A stretch of DNA of 48,275 nucleotides from Lachnospiraceae bacterium (GCA_024403375.1 JAKSRZ010000005.1:1-48275), one strand, 5' to 3'; shown: positions 33,709 through 42,704, numbered from the stretch's first letter. Numbers and translations: made by a program. Notes: generated from the sequence alone by a model not told the origin.

Positions 33709-34662
33709 ATGAGATTTGGAATCATGGGTCCCGGACGAATTGCTTACTCCTTTACTGCTGCCGCAAGGGAAATCCCCGAGGCTGAGGTAGTTGCTGTAGC
33801 ATCAAGAAGCAGCTTGGAAAAAGCCAGGAAATTTGCGGAAGAGGAAAATATCCCTGCATACTACGGAGACTACGAAAGCATGCTCGCCAATCCCGAAATC
33901 GAAGTAATATATATTGCTACAACTCACAATTACCACCTTGATAATATTCTCCAGTGCCTCGAAGCAGGCAAGCATGTGCTCTGCGAGAAGCCTCTTGTTC
34001 TCACTGAGGCTGAATGCATCAAGGCTCAGGAGGTTGCCCGTGAAAAGGGTCTTTTCCTTATGGAAGCCATGTGGGCACGCTTCTTACCTAAGACTCAAAA
34101 GGTACGTGAATGGGTTAAGGCAGGAAAAATCGGTGATGTAAAGCTTTGTCAGGGTACAATAGGTTTTGTTGCACCTGTTGATTATAGTGATCGATTCTAT
34201 AATCCTGCTCTGGCCGGCGGTGCCCTTTATGATATGGGAGTTTATCTTATCGATCTTCTCCCCTACTTTGCCGATCAGAAAATCGTGGATGTCACAGCCA
34301 CGGCTATGCTCGCCCCCACCAAAACCGACTGCCAGATCAATCTCACCATGCAGCTGGAGAATGCCATTGCCAGCGGCCAGGCAACAGTTCAGGCAGTAGT
34401 TCCCGAAGACGCATATATCTACGGCTCCAGGGGCTTTATTCGCGTTCCTAAGATTCATTGGGGAAACGAAGCAATTCTCTACGACGAAAAGCAAAATGTG
34501 GTTGAGCACTATATTGCACCTGAAAAATCCAGCTTCAAATACGAAATAATCGAAACCATCAACTGCATAAAAGAAGGCCGTCTCACCAGCGATGTTGCAA
34601 GCCCTGAGATGACCCTTGAAAGCAGCAGAATATATGACAAAATCCTCGGAATGTATCGTTAA
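33709..34662 (+). CDS. Gfo/Idh/MocA family oxidoreductase
   Basis: A 317-residue NAD(P)-dependent dehydrogenase. The N-terminal Rossmann motif reads MGPGRIAYSFTAAA, with the family block HVLCEKPLVLTEAE (about 104-117) and WARFLPKTQKVREWV, and the C-terminal sheet with GGALYDMGVYLIDLLPYF, whose Asp/His-type catalytic region fits dihydrodiol or sugar dehydrogenases. A TATAAT lies about 40 bases upstream and GGAGG is well placed. Its stop codon is shared back-to-back with that of the minus-strand metallophosphoesterase gene inside a TTAA palindrome. The sugar or diol substrate is unknown. Confidence 0.92.
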   Translation: MRFGIMGPGRIAYSFTAAAREIPEAEVVAVASRSSLEKARKFAEEENIPAYYGDYESMLANPEIEVIYIATTHNYHLDNILQCLEAGKHVLCEKPLVLTEAECIKAQEVAREKGLFLMEAMWARFLPKTQKVREWVKAGKIGDVKLCQGTIGFVAPVDYSDRFYNPALAGGALYDMGVYLIDLLPYFADQKIVDVTATAMLAPTKTDCQINLTMQLENAIASGQATVQAVVPEDAYIYGSRGFIRVPKIHWGNEAILYDEKQNVVEHYIAPEKSSFKYEIIETINCIKEGRLTSDVASPEMTLESSRIYDKILGMYR

Positions 34663-35237
34663 TCCTGATTGTCGTTCCTCTTTACAGGATCAGCAATCGC
34701 AGCATCTATAGCAATTCTGTGAATACTATCTATGCCTGAGAGCAAGCCTGCCTTGATCAATTCTCCCAGATTCACCGGAGAATAATCAACCAGGTTTGCC
34801 GCCCGGTTCAGATGCCGGCATCCTCCGCCGCAAGTCTCCTTTCCGCTGTGACAATGTCCGTGTATGTTCACGCACCACGGAAGCCCCGGCACAGGCTCAT
34901 GGGACAGAAGAATCCTGTCCGCAATAAATACAGGCCCTGTGTATATTTCATCAAATAATTCTTTATAGTCTGACTTCTTATCGTGATTTCCGGTAAGAAG
35001 TATTTTTCTCTTAGCACGAATCTGCGGTATATAGATACCGATCCCCACGTCGCCGAGACACACAAAGGTGTCGTTTTTCTTCACCAGGCTGTTGATTCTT
35101 TCCACCTGCTCTTCCGGTGAAATCCATTGTGGATCCATAAGCTTACAGTCCGCATCTTCAAAGTGCAGATCCGATAAAAGCCAGACGGAGCCGGTGTCAG
35201 CCCAGTGTTGAAACAGTGGGTATAGTGTCTGTATCAT
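34659..35237 (-). CDS. metallophosphoesterase
   Basis: A 192-residue calcineurin-like phosphoesterase that hydrolyses phosphoesters with two metal ions. The motif series is complete: SDLHFED (D23, H25), LGDVG, GNHDKK, LSHEP and IHGHCHSG. A Cys/Gly-rich stretch CGGGCRHLN follows. Such small proteins are often annotated as phosphoesterases with no known substrate. The ribosome site GAGGAT sits at the end of the GH13 gene, with five bases between the genes, so it is the last gene of the pectinesterase-MATE-MFS-GH13 operon. Confidence 0.9.
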   Translation of the reverse strand: MIQTLYPLFQHWADTGSVWLLSDLHFEDADCKLMDPQWISPEEQVERINSLVKKNDTFVCLGDVGIGIYIPQIRAKRKILLTGNHDKKSDYKELFDEIYTGPVFIADRILLSHEPVPGLPWCVNIHGHCHSGKETCGGGCRHLNRAANLVDYSPVNLGELIKAGLLSGIDSIHRIAIDAAIADPVKRNDNQD

Positions 35238-35242
35238 GTTTA

Positions 35243-36553
35243 CTATCCTCTTTTATAAATTTTCACACCGTAAGCACTGATATTACAGCGTCCATCAAGA
35301 GTTTCCTCTTCATCCGTAAGCAAGTTTCGGAATGTGCCCTGTAAAGCTCCGTGTTCCATAGTGAAATCATAGTCACCTGCGTTTATTACAACAATGACTT
35401 CTTCGCTTCCGGTGGCTCTTCTGAACATCAGTTGATGATTTTTTATAATCAGGTTCTCATATCCGCCATTGCACAATGCGTCACTGTTTTTCCTGATTTC
35501 AACCAGTTTTCTTATATATTCGCTAAGGTCATTTTTCTGAGGTGCTTCAAAGCATGGTCTAAGGTCGTAATCATTGTCCTTTCCCTTGCAGCCCTCAGCT
35601 CCCCACTCACTTCCGTAATAGAGGCACGGAATCCCCGGCATTGTCATTAGTATTCTGTATGCAGCCCTTATGTGGTTCTTATTTGTAAGAATCGAGGCAA
35701 GCCTTGTCACATCATGATTATCCGCAAAGGTCATAAGATGCTTTCCGCGGTATATGCACCACTGGTCATTACCAAACTGTCTGTGAAGGGAGTGAGCTAT
35801 TTCAAACAGGTTCATGGAATTCAGTGCCGAATAGAGGCCCTTGTAGCACTCATAGTTCGTGCAGCTGTGGAGCATTTCGTCATTCACGATACGATTATAA
35901 TCACCGAAAAGCACCTCTCCAATCAGTGCAAAATCAGGCTTAAGCTGCCCGACAAACCAACGAAGGTGACGCATAAAGTTGGGGTCCAGGCTGTAGGCCA
36001 CGTCTAGTCGTAAGCCATCTATATCAAAGTCCTCAACCCAGCCGCGGATACAGTCACAAAGATAATCTCTTACCGCCGGATTCTGAAGGTTAAGCTTTAC
36101 CAGCTCGAAGTGTCCTTCCCATCCCTCGTACCAGAAACCATCATTATAGCAGGAATTACCATCAAAACTAATATGAAACCAGTCCTTATATGGGCTGTCC
36201 CATTTCTTTTCCTGAACATCCTTAAAATAGGGGAAGCCGCGTCCCACATGATTAAAAACTCCGTCCAGAATCACCTTGATTCCACGGTCATGAAGGCACT
36301 TACATACATCCCGAAAATCCTCATTGGAGCCAAGTCTTGTATCAATAATTCTGAAGTCTCTTGTATCGTAGCCATGATTATCCGATTCAAATACCGGATT
36401 AAATAAAACCGCCCCGATTCCAAGCTCTTGCAAATAGTCCGCCCAATCCATCACCTTTCTGATTCTGGGCTCACAAACGCCATCATTATGGTATGGAGCA
36501 CCGCAAAAACCGATGGGGTATATTTGATAAATGACTGAATTATTAAGCCACAT
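35243..36553 (-). CDS. GH13 alpha-amylase family enzyme (cytoplasmic)
   Basis: A 436-residue (beta/alpha)8 enzyme acting on alpha-glucans or malto-oligosaccharides. Landmarks are GYDTRDFRIIDTRLGSNEDF, DGVFNHVG (region I), GLRLDVA with nucleophile Asp184, LIGEVLFG with acid/base Glu213, and FADNHDVTRL (region IV). No signal peptide and a short C-terminal domain point to an intracellular enzyme of the neopullulanase/cyclomaltodextrinase or oligo-glucosidase group. The start at 36553 has GAGG nine bases before it; the gene overlaps the end of the MFS gene by 11 bases. A GTG six bases further up is an alternative. Confidence 0.9.
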   Translation of the reverse strand: MWLNNSVIYQIYPIGFCGAPYHNDGVCEPRIRKVMDWADYLQELGIGAVLFNPVFESDNHGYDTRDFRIIDTRLGSNEDFRDVCKCLHDRGIKVILDGVFNHVGRGFPYFKDVQEKKWDSPYKDWFHISFDGNSCYNDGFWYEGWEGHFELVKLNLQNPAVRDYLCDCIRGWVEDFDIDGLRLDVAYSLDPNFMRHLRWFVGQLKPDFALIGEVLFGDYNRIVNDEMLHSCTNYECYKGLYSALNSMNLFEIAHSLHRQFGNDQWCIYRGKHLMTFADNHDVTRLASILTNKNHIRAAYRILMTMPGIPCLYYGSEWGAEGCKGKDNDYDLRPCFEAPQKNDLSEYIRKLVEIRKNSDALCNGGYENLIIKNHQLMFRRATGSEEVIVVINAGDYDFTMEHGALQGTFRNLLTDEEETLDGRCNISAYGVKIYKRG

Positions 36554-37754
36554 CAGCACTGTCCTCTTTCACTTTCGTTTTTGTAGTATCCTGAATGGTT
36601 ATCCACACAATAACTGTTCCGATTATTGCCAAAACCGTACCGATAATAAGCATCATGTCCACTCCGAGGAAATCAATGATGTTACCACCGATAAGTGTGG
36701 CCAGTACGCTTGCCAGCGTATATGACATTCCCGCAAATGCCTGTCCTCTGGCCTTATCATGCTCTCCAACCAGGTCATTTGCATAATAAACCATGCCCAT
36801 GTAAAGGATTCCCCATCCATACATCTGAGTAACCTGAATAAGATAAAATGCAAACATATTTGTTACCAGGTAGCTTAAAAAGGTCTTCAACACAAAGAAA
36901 ACGCAGGATATTGCCAACATCTTGTGAAGCTTGATACGCTTCATGTATACCGGGAACAGCAGCATTGTGATAAGTTCGCATATTGCCGCAATGGAGGAGG
37001 CCGTTCCCATATCGGAACTTGTTCCGCCCTTTGATGTGACAATCTGGAGGCTGAAGGTGTTTATGAGCACATGGCTGAAGTATACAAGCATTACTCCGAT
37101 AAGCATAATGGCCATACGCTTATATTTTGCAAGGAATAAGAAAGGATTTTCTGATTTCTTTTGAGCTTTCTCATGAATTTCCACCTTTCCTTCTCTTGTT
37201 ACCGGATAAATATACAGTAAAAGACAAAGCACACAAAAGGCTATTGAAAAGGCTACCGGCACACTTTTTGCGCCAAACATAACGGATATTCTTCCGAAAG
37301 CCGCAGAGCCGAGGGCGTATCCCATGGAACCCATACTTCTCCCGAGGCCGAAATTAATGGGATATCCGTAGTTAATTGCGTCCATTCCCAAAGCATTCAA
37401 AAAGGGCTGTGCCAGCATCAGCAGCATAACGTTGATTCCATATATGGTTGCAGACACCGCCATGTTATTCCAGGGAGCAAAAATCAAAAGGGCTCCGAAA
37501 ATCACTATCAGAATGGACATAACGAGAAGCATCTGTTTTGTGGATGCTTTGGGATTTTTATCGATTATGGAGCCCACACTTGGCTGAAGCAGCACGGATA
37601 CCATAGCCGCAACAGCAAGCAGTATCCCCACGGCACCGTTGCTTAATCCCAGATCCAACAAGTATAAGCTTGAAAAGGCTGATAAAGTAACAAATCCTAT
37701 TGAATATGTGGCCATAATAAGGCCGTAATACAGTGTTACATTTTTCTTTTTCAT
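36543..37754 (-). CDS. MFS transporter (oligosaccharide/nucleoside symporter-like)
   Basis: A 403-residue permease with 12 predicted helices in two halves separated by a charged cytoplasmic loop (about 185-205, TREGKVEIHEKAQKKSENP). The conserved motif after TM2, GSIIDKNPKASTKQMLL, is a degenerate form of the MFS loop. The overall look (FGLGRSMGSMGYALGSAAFG, GWGILYMGMVYYANDLV) fits the MFS_1_like/LacY group that imports oligosaccharides or nucleosides by proton symport. It overlaps the upstream MATE gene by four bases (ATGA) and precedes a GH13 enzyme. Import of an alpha-gluco-oligosaccharide for that enzyme is a reasonable inference. Confidence 0.88.
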   Translation of the reverse strand: MKKKNVTLYYGLIMATYSIGFVTLSAFSSLYLLDLGLSNGAVGILLAVAAMVSVLLQPSVGSIIDKNPKASTKQMLLVMSILIVIFGALLIFAPWNNMAVSATIYGINVMLLMLAQPFLNALGMDAINYGYPINFGLGRSMGSMGYALGSAAFGRISVMFGAKSVPVAFSIAFCVLCLLLYIYPVTREGKVEIHEKAQKKSENPFLFLAKYKRMAIMLIGVMLVYFSHVLINTFSLQIVTSKGGTSSDMGTASSIAAICELITMLLFPVYMKRIKLHKMLAISCVFFVLKTFLSYLVTNMFAFYLIQVTQMYGWGILYMGMVYYANDLVGEHDKARGQAFAGMSYTLASVLATLIGGNIIDFLGVDMMLIIGTVLAIIGTVIVWITIQDTTKTKVKEDSADVA

Positions 37755-39106
37755 ATGAGTCTCGTCGGAATTTCATCCCCATCTTTTCTTGAAAAAACAC
37801 CTCTTCGATACATTCCCCAGGCCAGCGGAACAAGCATAATAAACCATGCCACCGGCTCGCAGATTACGATTGCCTCGTATCCGATTACAGGAGCAAGGAA
37901 AATCGCAATAAGTACCTTAACAAGGAGTTCCAATAAGCTTGATATAATCGGCGTTCTCGTGTCGCCAAAGCCCTGCATTGCATTTCTGAATTCCACCACC
38001 ATTACAACAATGGGGAAGAACACAATGTTGAATCGCATATAATGCATGGACGTACTGATAATCTCCGGATTATCAGTTACTACGAGAAAACGTATCATAT
38101 ATTTTCCAAGGCCATAGACTATAAGCATTGAAATAATATTGATTCCCCAGTTTACAAGGACAGCGTCTCTGATGCCCTCTTTTATTCTGCTCCAATGGCC
38201 GGCACCAAGATTTTGCCCGCAGAAGGTCGCCAGTGCCGACGCACATACAAAGCCCGGCATAAAAAACAGTGACATAATTCTTCTTGAAGCTGTATGGGAA
38301 ATAATCGTATCAGTACCAAATGTATTTATCTGAGTCTGTATGCAGACTGTTCCGATGCACACAAAGGATGACATGAAGCCCATGGACATTCCGTTGGTGA
38401 GGAGTCTCACAATCAGCTTGCCGTCCGGAATAAGCTCTGCCGGATTCTTGAATAATTCCGGATATTTTATTAGTACGTAGATGAAGCACAAAACTACCGA
38501 AATCATCTGTGCCAGCACCGTTGCATAGGCGGCACCTGCAACTCCAAGGCCCAGTTTTGCCACAAAGAAAATGTCCAGAAATACGTTGGAAACCGTGGAA
38601 ATCATAAGAAAGATAAGTGGTGTCACGGAGTTTCCCACAGCTCTCAGCGTGGCAGCCATTATGTTGTAAAGGGCTGTTACAATAAGGCCTCCGATTATTA
38701 CGCTTACATAAGCTTTAGAATTGGCTACAATGTTTTCTTCAATGTGAAGGAATCTAAGAATCGGGTCAATAAAGATAAGGCATACAACGGTAAGCAGCAG
38801 TGATATTGCTATACCAAGTCCCACAGTTCCGCCGATAGCTTTTTTTAATCCCTTATCATCCTTGCCTCCAAAAAAGAAGGCGGTTACAAGTGAGAATCCG
38901 GTAGTTACTCCTGCCACAAAGGAAACAAGAAGATCACTTACCGTTGCAGTGGCTCCCACTGAAGCCAAGGCTTCTTCTCCAAGAAACTGGCCGACAATTC
39001 GTGTATCCACAAGTGAGTACAAAAGCTGAAAAATCTGGCCTATCAATATCGGTATAGAGAACATAAGTATTACTTTAATGGGTTTTCCTTTTGTCAGTTC
39101 CTTCAT
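37751..39106 (-). CDS. MATE family efflux transporter
   Basis: A 451-residue MATE protein with about 12 hydrophobic helices; landmarks are KVILMFSIPILIGQIFQLLYS, VDTRIVGQFLGEEALASVGA and the second-half FCGQNLGAGHWSRIKEG. The start at 39106 is chosen because AGAGG lies six bases upstream; an in-frame ATG fifteen bases earlier is part of the spacer. It is 23 bases after the pectinesterase stop and its stop overlaps the MFS start. A drug-efflux family protein inside a saccharide operon may protect against, or export, a product of plant cell wall breakdown, but nothing in the sequence shows the substrate. Confidence 0.92.
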   Translation of the reverse strand: MKELTKGKPIKVILMFSIPILIGQIFQLLYSLVDTRIVGQFLGEEALASVGATATVSDLLVSFVAGVTTGFSLVTAFFFGGKDDKGLKKAIGGTVGLGIAISLLLTVVCLIFIDPILRFLHIEENIVANSKAYVSVIIGGLIVTALYNIMAATLRAVGNSVTPLIFLMISTVSNVFLDIFFVAKLGLGVAGAAYATVLAQMISVVLCFIYVLIKYPELFKNPAELIPDGKLIVRLLTNGMSMGFMSSFVCIGTVCIQTQINTFGTDTIISHTASRRIMSLFFMPGFVCASALATFCGQNLGAGHWSRIKEGIRDAVLVNWGINIISMLIVYGLGKYMIRFLVVTDNPEIISTSMHYMRFNIVFFPIVVMVVEFRNAMQGFGDTRTPIISSLLELLVKVLIAIFLAPVIGYEAIVICEPVAWFIMLVPLAWGMYRRGVFSRKDGDEIPTRLI

Positions 39107-39129
39107 AAGGTGCCTCTCCACATTATTTT

Positions 39130-40095
39130 CTAAAAGCCCAACACATTCTTAACTGTATACTCCTTTGCCTCCTCATCTGTCAACTGGTGAGAAAAATCTG
39201 CTCTTCCTTCCGGATTTGCCCCGGGTCCAAAGGAGCGGTACTCAGCAAAGAAAAAGTGTTCGTGGTCCTTTCCCCAATCGTTCCAGCCTTCCGGTTTAAT
39301 ATGGTCTCCCATCTCACAGTTAAGGTAAACAGTTCTGCCCCACTCTCTCCAAGGGCGTCCCAAGTATACTGTGGCCTTTTTGCAATCCGACACAAGCCTG
39401 CACTGATTGAAAACAAAGCCGTATTTGTGCTCCTTAAATGTTGACGGAGCAGCAATGTATCCTTCTGTTTCCTTGTCTTCTTTTCCTGCCTTCTGAGAAA
39501 AAATGGTGCACTTTTCGAACCATGCCATTGCCCCGCCGAAAATGAAGTCCACATCGCCTCGGATGTAGCAGTTTTCATAGTACTGTCTTGTATCTCTTCT
39601 CTCCTTAAACTCTCCGGGACCCACAAATCCACGCGGCTGGAAAACCTGGTGGGGGAGAGGAGCCATGAAAAGGGTATCCTGGCTGCTGCAAAGGCTGCAA
39701 TCAATAAAGCGGCTTCTGTCACCATCCACATAAACCGCCAGTGCCTGTCCCACCTCGCTTCCGAAGCCGGCCTCATTCTTTATGCAAAGCTTCTCCGCAG
39801 TGAAATCATCCGCATCAACATATACAGAATAGGTTCTGAAGGTGCCTCGCTTTAATCCATCCTCAAGTATCTCATAGGCCCCCAGTCCATATACAATTAT
39901 AGTCTTGTCCGCCCCTTCTCCCACGAGGGTCAGCTTCGGACGGCTTATTTCAAGGCGTTCCCTGTATATGCCTTCCCCTATGTGAATAAAAGCGGGCGCT
40001 TCCCGTTCAAGAGCCTCCAAAGCTGCCAAGGCCTCTCCGATTGTTTTATATTGTTGATTTTTACCGACGTATAAATGAATCTCGCTGTTTGCCAT
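39130..40095 (-). CDS. pectinesterase (CE8), cytoplasmic
   Basis: A 321-residue right-handed beta-helix carbohydrate esterase that removes methyl ester from homogalacturonan. The active-site set is present: Gln139-Asp140 in SSQDTL, the nucleophile Asp183 in GDVDFIFGG, and Arg in LGRPWREWGRTVYL, with the 3'-helix block YIRGDVDFIFGGAMAWFEKC. There is no signal peptide, so it should act on imported pectin oligomers rather than on polymer outside. The ribosome site AAGGAAG is weak. It is the first gene of the MATE-MFS-GH13-phosphoesterase run and follows the imperfect terminator of the MalY gene. Confidence 0.9.
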   Translation of the reverse strand: MANSEIHLYVGKNQQYKTIGEALAALEALEREAPAFIHIGEGIYRERLEISRPKLTLVGEGADKTIIVYGLGAYEILEDGLKRGTFRTYSVYVDADDFTAEKLCIKNEAGFGSEVGQALAVYVDGDRSRFIDCSLCSSQDTLFMAPLPHQVFQPRGFVGPGEFKERRDTRQYYENCYIRGDVDFIFGGAMAWFEKCTIFSQKAGKEDKETEGYIAAPSTFKEHKYGFVFNQCRLVSDCKKATVYLGRPWREWGRTVYLNCEMGDHIKPEGWNDWGKDHEHFFFAEYRSFGPGANPEGRADFSHQLTDEEAKEYTVKNVLGF

Positions 40096-40126
40096 ATTGC
40101 TTCCTTCACTTTCTTAAATGCAGAAT

Positions 40127-40187
40127 AAAAAGGCTGATTTATCCGGTTCAAATATATATTCTTTTCCCGGCTTAAGCCAGCCTTTTT
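40127..40187 (-). terminator. long-loop terminator after the MalY-like aminotransferase
   Basis: Outer stem AAAAAGGCTG / CAGCCTTTTT around a 41-base loop with a small inner CCGG pair, four bases after the aminotransferase stop. The inner sequence also has TTGAAC and a TATTCT after 18 bases, which could start the pectinesterase transcript. Confidence 0.55.
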
Positions 40188-40190
40188 GAT

Positions 40191-41351
40191 TTATTTAATT
40201 ATTTCTTCAACAGCTTTTTTCAAACGCTGAAGACCATCCTCAAGCCTGCTTCTTGGGCAAGCAAGGTTCATTCTGAGGAAGTCTCTGCCATCTCCCCTGT
40301 ATTCGCATCCTTCAGACAAATATAAGCCTGTTTTTTCGCGAATCATTTCCGCCAGAGTATCTGATTTGATTCCAAGGGATTTACAGTCAATCCAAAGAAG
40401 ATAGGTTGCCTTTCCTTTTACTGTTTTCAGTGCCGGAATGTTCTCCTCAATGTATCGTTCTGCATAGAAACGATTTTCTGCAAGATATTCTCTCAGCTCA
40501 TTGAGCCAGCTTTCGCCATGCTTAAATGCTGCAATTGCCACATCAGCCGCAAATGCGTTACCCTCTGCCACTTCGTCAGTATTAAGTGCTCTCCACACCT
40601 TATGACGAAGCACATCATTGGGAACACAAACCGCTGCCGACTGTAAGCCTGCTATGTTAAAGGTTTTCGTCGGTGCGATACAGGTTACACTGATCTGCTC
40701 ACAAACCGGTGAAGCTACCGCAAAGGGAGTATATTCCACGCCGGGAAGTGTCAGGTCGCAATGAATTTCATCCGAAAGAACCGTAACATTATTTCTTGCA
40801 CAGATTTCTCCGATTTTCGCCAGTTCCTCCTTTGACCACACGATTCCCGTGGGGTTGTGTGGGTTACAAAGAATCAGCAGGGTACTTTGAGGGTCCTTGC
40901 ACTTTTCTTCAAAGTCCTCAAAATCAAGGCTGTACTTACCGTCTTCATACTTCATAAGGCATTCGACGATATTGCGGCCATTGTTATATATGGAATTAAA
41001 GAAGATATTATATGCAGGTGTTATTACAATAACATTTTCCGCAGTACTCGTAAGCTTTCTTACCGTGGAAGAGATTGCGGGAACAACGCCTGTGCAGAAA
41101 ATCAGCCAGTCCTTTTCCATAGTAAACTGATGTCTCCTGCTCCACCATTCCACATAAGCCTCATACCACTCATCGGGCACGATGGAATAGCCGAAAATAC
41201 CGTGTTCCACTCTTTTTTTCATTGCCTCTATGATTTCAGGAGCTGTCTGGAAATCCATATCGGCAACCCACATTGGAAGCTCATTTTCAGCCACGTCCCA
41301 TTTGTAGGACTGCGTTCCTCGGCGATTTATTTCCTTACCAAACCGGCTCAT
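40191..41351 (-). CDS. MalY/PatB-type aminotransferase (cystathionine beta-lyase)
   Basis: A 386-residue fold-type I PLP enzyme of the MalY/PatB group, which cleaves cystathionine or other cysteine S-conjugates and sometimes represses sugar genes. Diagnostic parts are MWVADMDFQTAPEI, IFCTGVVPAIS, NPHNPTG, LSDEIHCDL with the PLP-ring Asp, and the Schiff-base Lys in APTKTFNIAGLQ. The start at 41351 is preferred for GAGGAG seven bases before; a 58-residue N-terminal extension in the same frame overlaps the DUF3737 gene and is not expected. It overlaps that gene by 17 bases, so the two are coupled. Confidence 0.93.
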   Translation of the reverse strand: MSRFGKEINRRGTQSYKWDVAENELPMWVADMDFQTAPEIIEAMKKRVEHGIFGYSIVPDEWYEAYVEWWSRRHQFTMEKDWLIFCTGVVPAISSTVRKLTSTAENVIVITPAYNIFFNSIYNNGRNIVECLMKYEDGKYSLDFEDFEEKCKDPQSTLLILCNPHNPTGIVWSKEELAKIGEICARNNVTVLSDEIHCDLTLPGVEYTPFAVASPVCEQISVTCIAPTKTFNIAGLQSAAVCVPNDVLRHKVWRALNTDEVAEGNAFAADVAIAAFKHGESWLNELREYLAENRFYAERYIEENIPALKTVKGKATYLLWIDCKSLGIKSDTLAEMIREKTGLYLSEGCEYRGDGRDFLRMNLACPRSRLEDGLQRLKKAVEEIIK

Positions 41352-42204
41352 CCCTCTTCTCCTCAATTGCGTCACAAATAATTTTTGTCTTCTGTATATC
41401 CACAAGATCCTTCTGAACAATAAGTGTTCCGATCTTATCACACTTGATTGTACCGCTTGTAGGATTAAGAACACTGTCAACGCTGCCGTTGATTTCTGCG
41501 TCCACTGTGGAATATTCAAATGCAAGTGTTGTATTAATAAGCTTGCAGTTTTTCATCACAAGGTTATCAATGTAGCACATTCCCTGAAGGCTTTCAATGG
41601 TACAGTTGATAAGTGTGAGATTCTTTGCATTCCATCCAAGGTATTCGCCTGAAATAAAGGAATCATATACTGTAACGTTTTCGCTGTTCCAGAATGCATC
41701 CTTTGAAAGGAGCACAGAGTCATGTACCTCAACGTTCTTGCAACCATCGAATGAATAGTTTCCGTCAAGCTTAAGGCCGCTTATTTTCATGTTTGTACAG
41801 TTCATCGCAAAGTAAGGTCCCTTTGCAGTTACATGATCAAGTACAACGTCGTCACAATGCCAGAGTGTCTCTTCTGCGTGGAAGAAATCAGCATTCTTAA
41901 GTGTAAGTCCCTTGCATCTTCTGAAGTTCTTGGGAGCTTCTATCATGGCATTTTCCACGTAGATGTTGTTGGTATACCACACACCTGCTCTTGCCATATC
42001 AAACCACTTGCAATCCTTTGCCACCACGTTATTGCAGTACCAAAGGGGATATTTCCACCTGAGCATACAGTTTGTAAGCTCAATGTTTTTGCTTTCCTTT
42101 AATGGTGATTCGCCATTCTCAAAAATGCTGTCTCTTACAGCAATATCAGATGAATGAAACAGGGCTCTTTCTCCGGTTAAAATCTGGTTTTTAATCTCTT
42201 CCAT
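41335..42204 (-). CDS. DUF3737 family right-handed beta-helix protein
   Basis: A 289-residue cytoplasmic repeat protein of the DUF3737 family. From residue 15 on, the chain is built of about 20-residue rungs of the type N-x-x-L/V-x-D/N-C-x-x-x-W/F, for example NIELTNCMLRWKYPLWYCNN and NMKISGLKLDGNYSFDGCKN, as in pectate-lyase-like beta helices. No catalytic residues are evident. In Firmicutes, DUF3737 genes are often next to a MalY/PatB aminotransferase, and here the two overlap by 17 bases. A weak AAAGG ribosome site precedes the start. It lies 36 bases after the OhrR-like gene and is likely co-transcribed with it. Confidence 0.87.
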   Translation of the reverse strand: MEEIKNQILTGERALFHSSDIAVRDSIFENGESPLKESKNIELTNCMLRWKYPLWYCNNVVAKDCKWFDMARAGVWYTNNIYVENAMIEAPKNFRRCKGLTLKNADFFHAEETLWHCDDVVLDHVTAKGPYFAMNCTNMKISGLKLDGNYSFDGCKNVEVHDSVLLSKDAFWNSENVTVYDSFISGEYLGWNAKNLTLINCTIESLQGMCYIDNLVMKNCKLINTTLAFEYSTVDAEINGSVDSVLNPTSGTIKCDKIGTLIVQKDLVDIQKTKIICDAIEEKRDEPVW

Positions 42205-42240
42205 TTCAGTAATCCAGCCTTTCTTTTCAATCCTAAACCT

Positions 42241-42669
42241 TTATAGCTTATCCATCATTTCATGAAGTATCTTATAAAGAGTCATCGCTGTTTCCGGTTC
42301 CAGCGGTACGCATCTGCTGAGTTTCCCGGGAATCTCCACTGCTTTTTCTCTGAGTGCCATACCTTCTTCGGTAATAACTGCATATACGTCTCGTTTGTCC
42401 TTTTCGCAGCGTCTTCGTATAGCGTATCCTTTCTTTTCCAGGCCTTTAAGCACCGGCGTCAGTGTTCCTGAATCCAAAAAGAGCTTTGCTCCAAGGTCCT
42501 TTACCATTATCTCCTTTTCTTCCCACAGCACCATCATTGTTATGTACTGTGTGTAAGTAAGATCAAGTTCTTCAAGAAATGGTGTGTATTTCTTAACAAT
42601 TTCCTTTGATACAGCATACAGCGGAAAACACAGTTGGTTTTCAAGCTTTATAGCATCATATTTATCCAT
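42241..42669 (-). CDS. OhrR-like MarR family peroxide-sensing repressor
   Basis: A 142-residue MarR protein highly like the organic-hydroperoxide sensor OhrR of Bacillus: KLENQLCFPLYAVSKEI, YTQYITMMVLWE, KDLGAKLFLDSGTLTPVLKGLEKKGY and REKAVEIPGKL. The sensing Cys is residue 14, in the LENQLCF motif, and the second cysteine of the two-Cys type is not in its usual place, so it is of the one-Cys kind. The start at 42669 gives the same eight-residue lead to LENQLC as Bacillus OhrR; the AAGGAG site is 15 bases away and an ATG at 42684 directly abuts it, so the start is not certain. No ohr gene is adjacent. Confidence 0.88.
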   Translation of the reverse strand: MDKYDAIKLENQLCFPLYAVSKEIVKKYTPFLEELDLTYTQYITMMVLWEEKEIMVKDLGAKLFLDSGTLTPVLKGLEKKGYAIRRRCEKDKRDVYAVITEEGMALREKAVEIPGKLSRCVPLEPETAMTLYKILHEMMDKL

Positions 42670-42704
42670 TGTTTTTTTGTTCATCTCCTTCCGCACGCTA
42701 ATCA

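Noticed and set aside
39180..39776. A 198-codon minus-strand frame within the pectinesterase region
   Set aside because: It is an out-of-frame shadow of the pectinesterase, whose active-site motifs are all in the other frame.
40127..40187. Hairpin with long loop read as a riboswitch
   Set aside because: The outer stem with flanking A/T runs is sufficient as a terminator, and no known aptamer core is apparent.
41352..41525. A 58-residue N-terminal extension of the MalY-like protein
   Set aside because: A good ribosome site precedes the internal ATG at 41351, and the extension lies within the DUF3737 gene in another frame.
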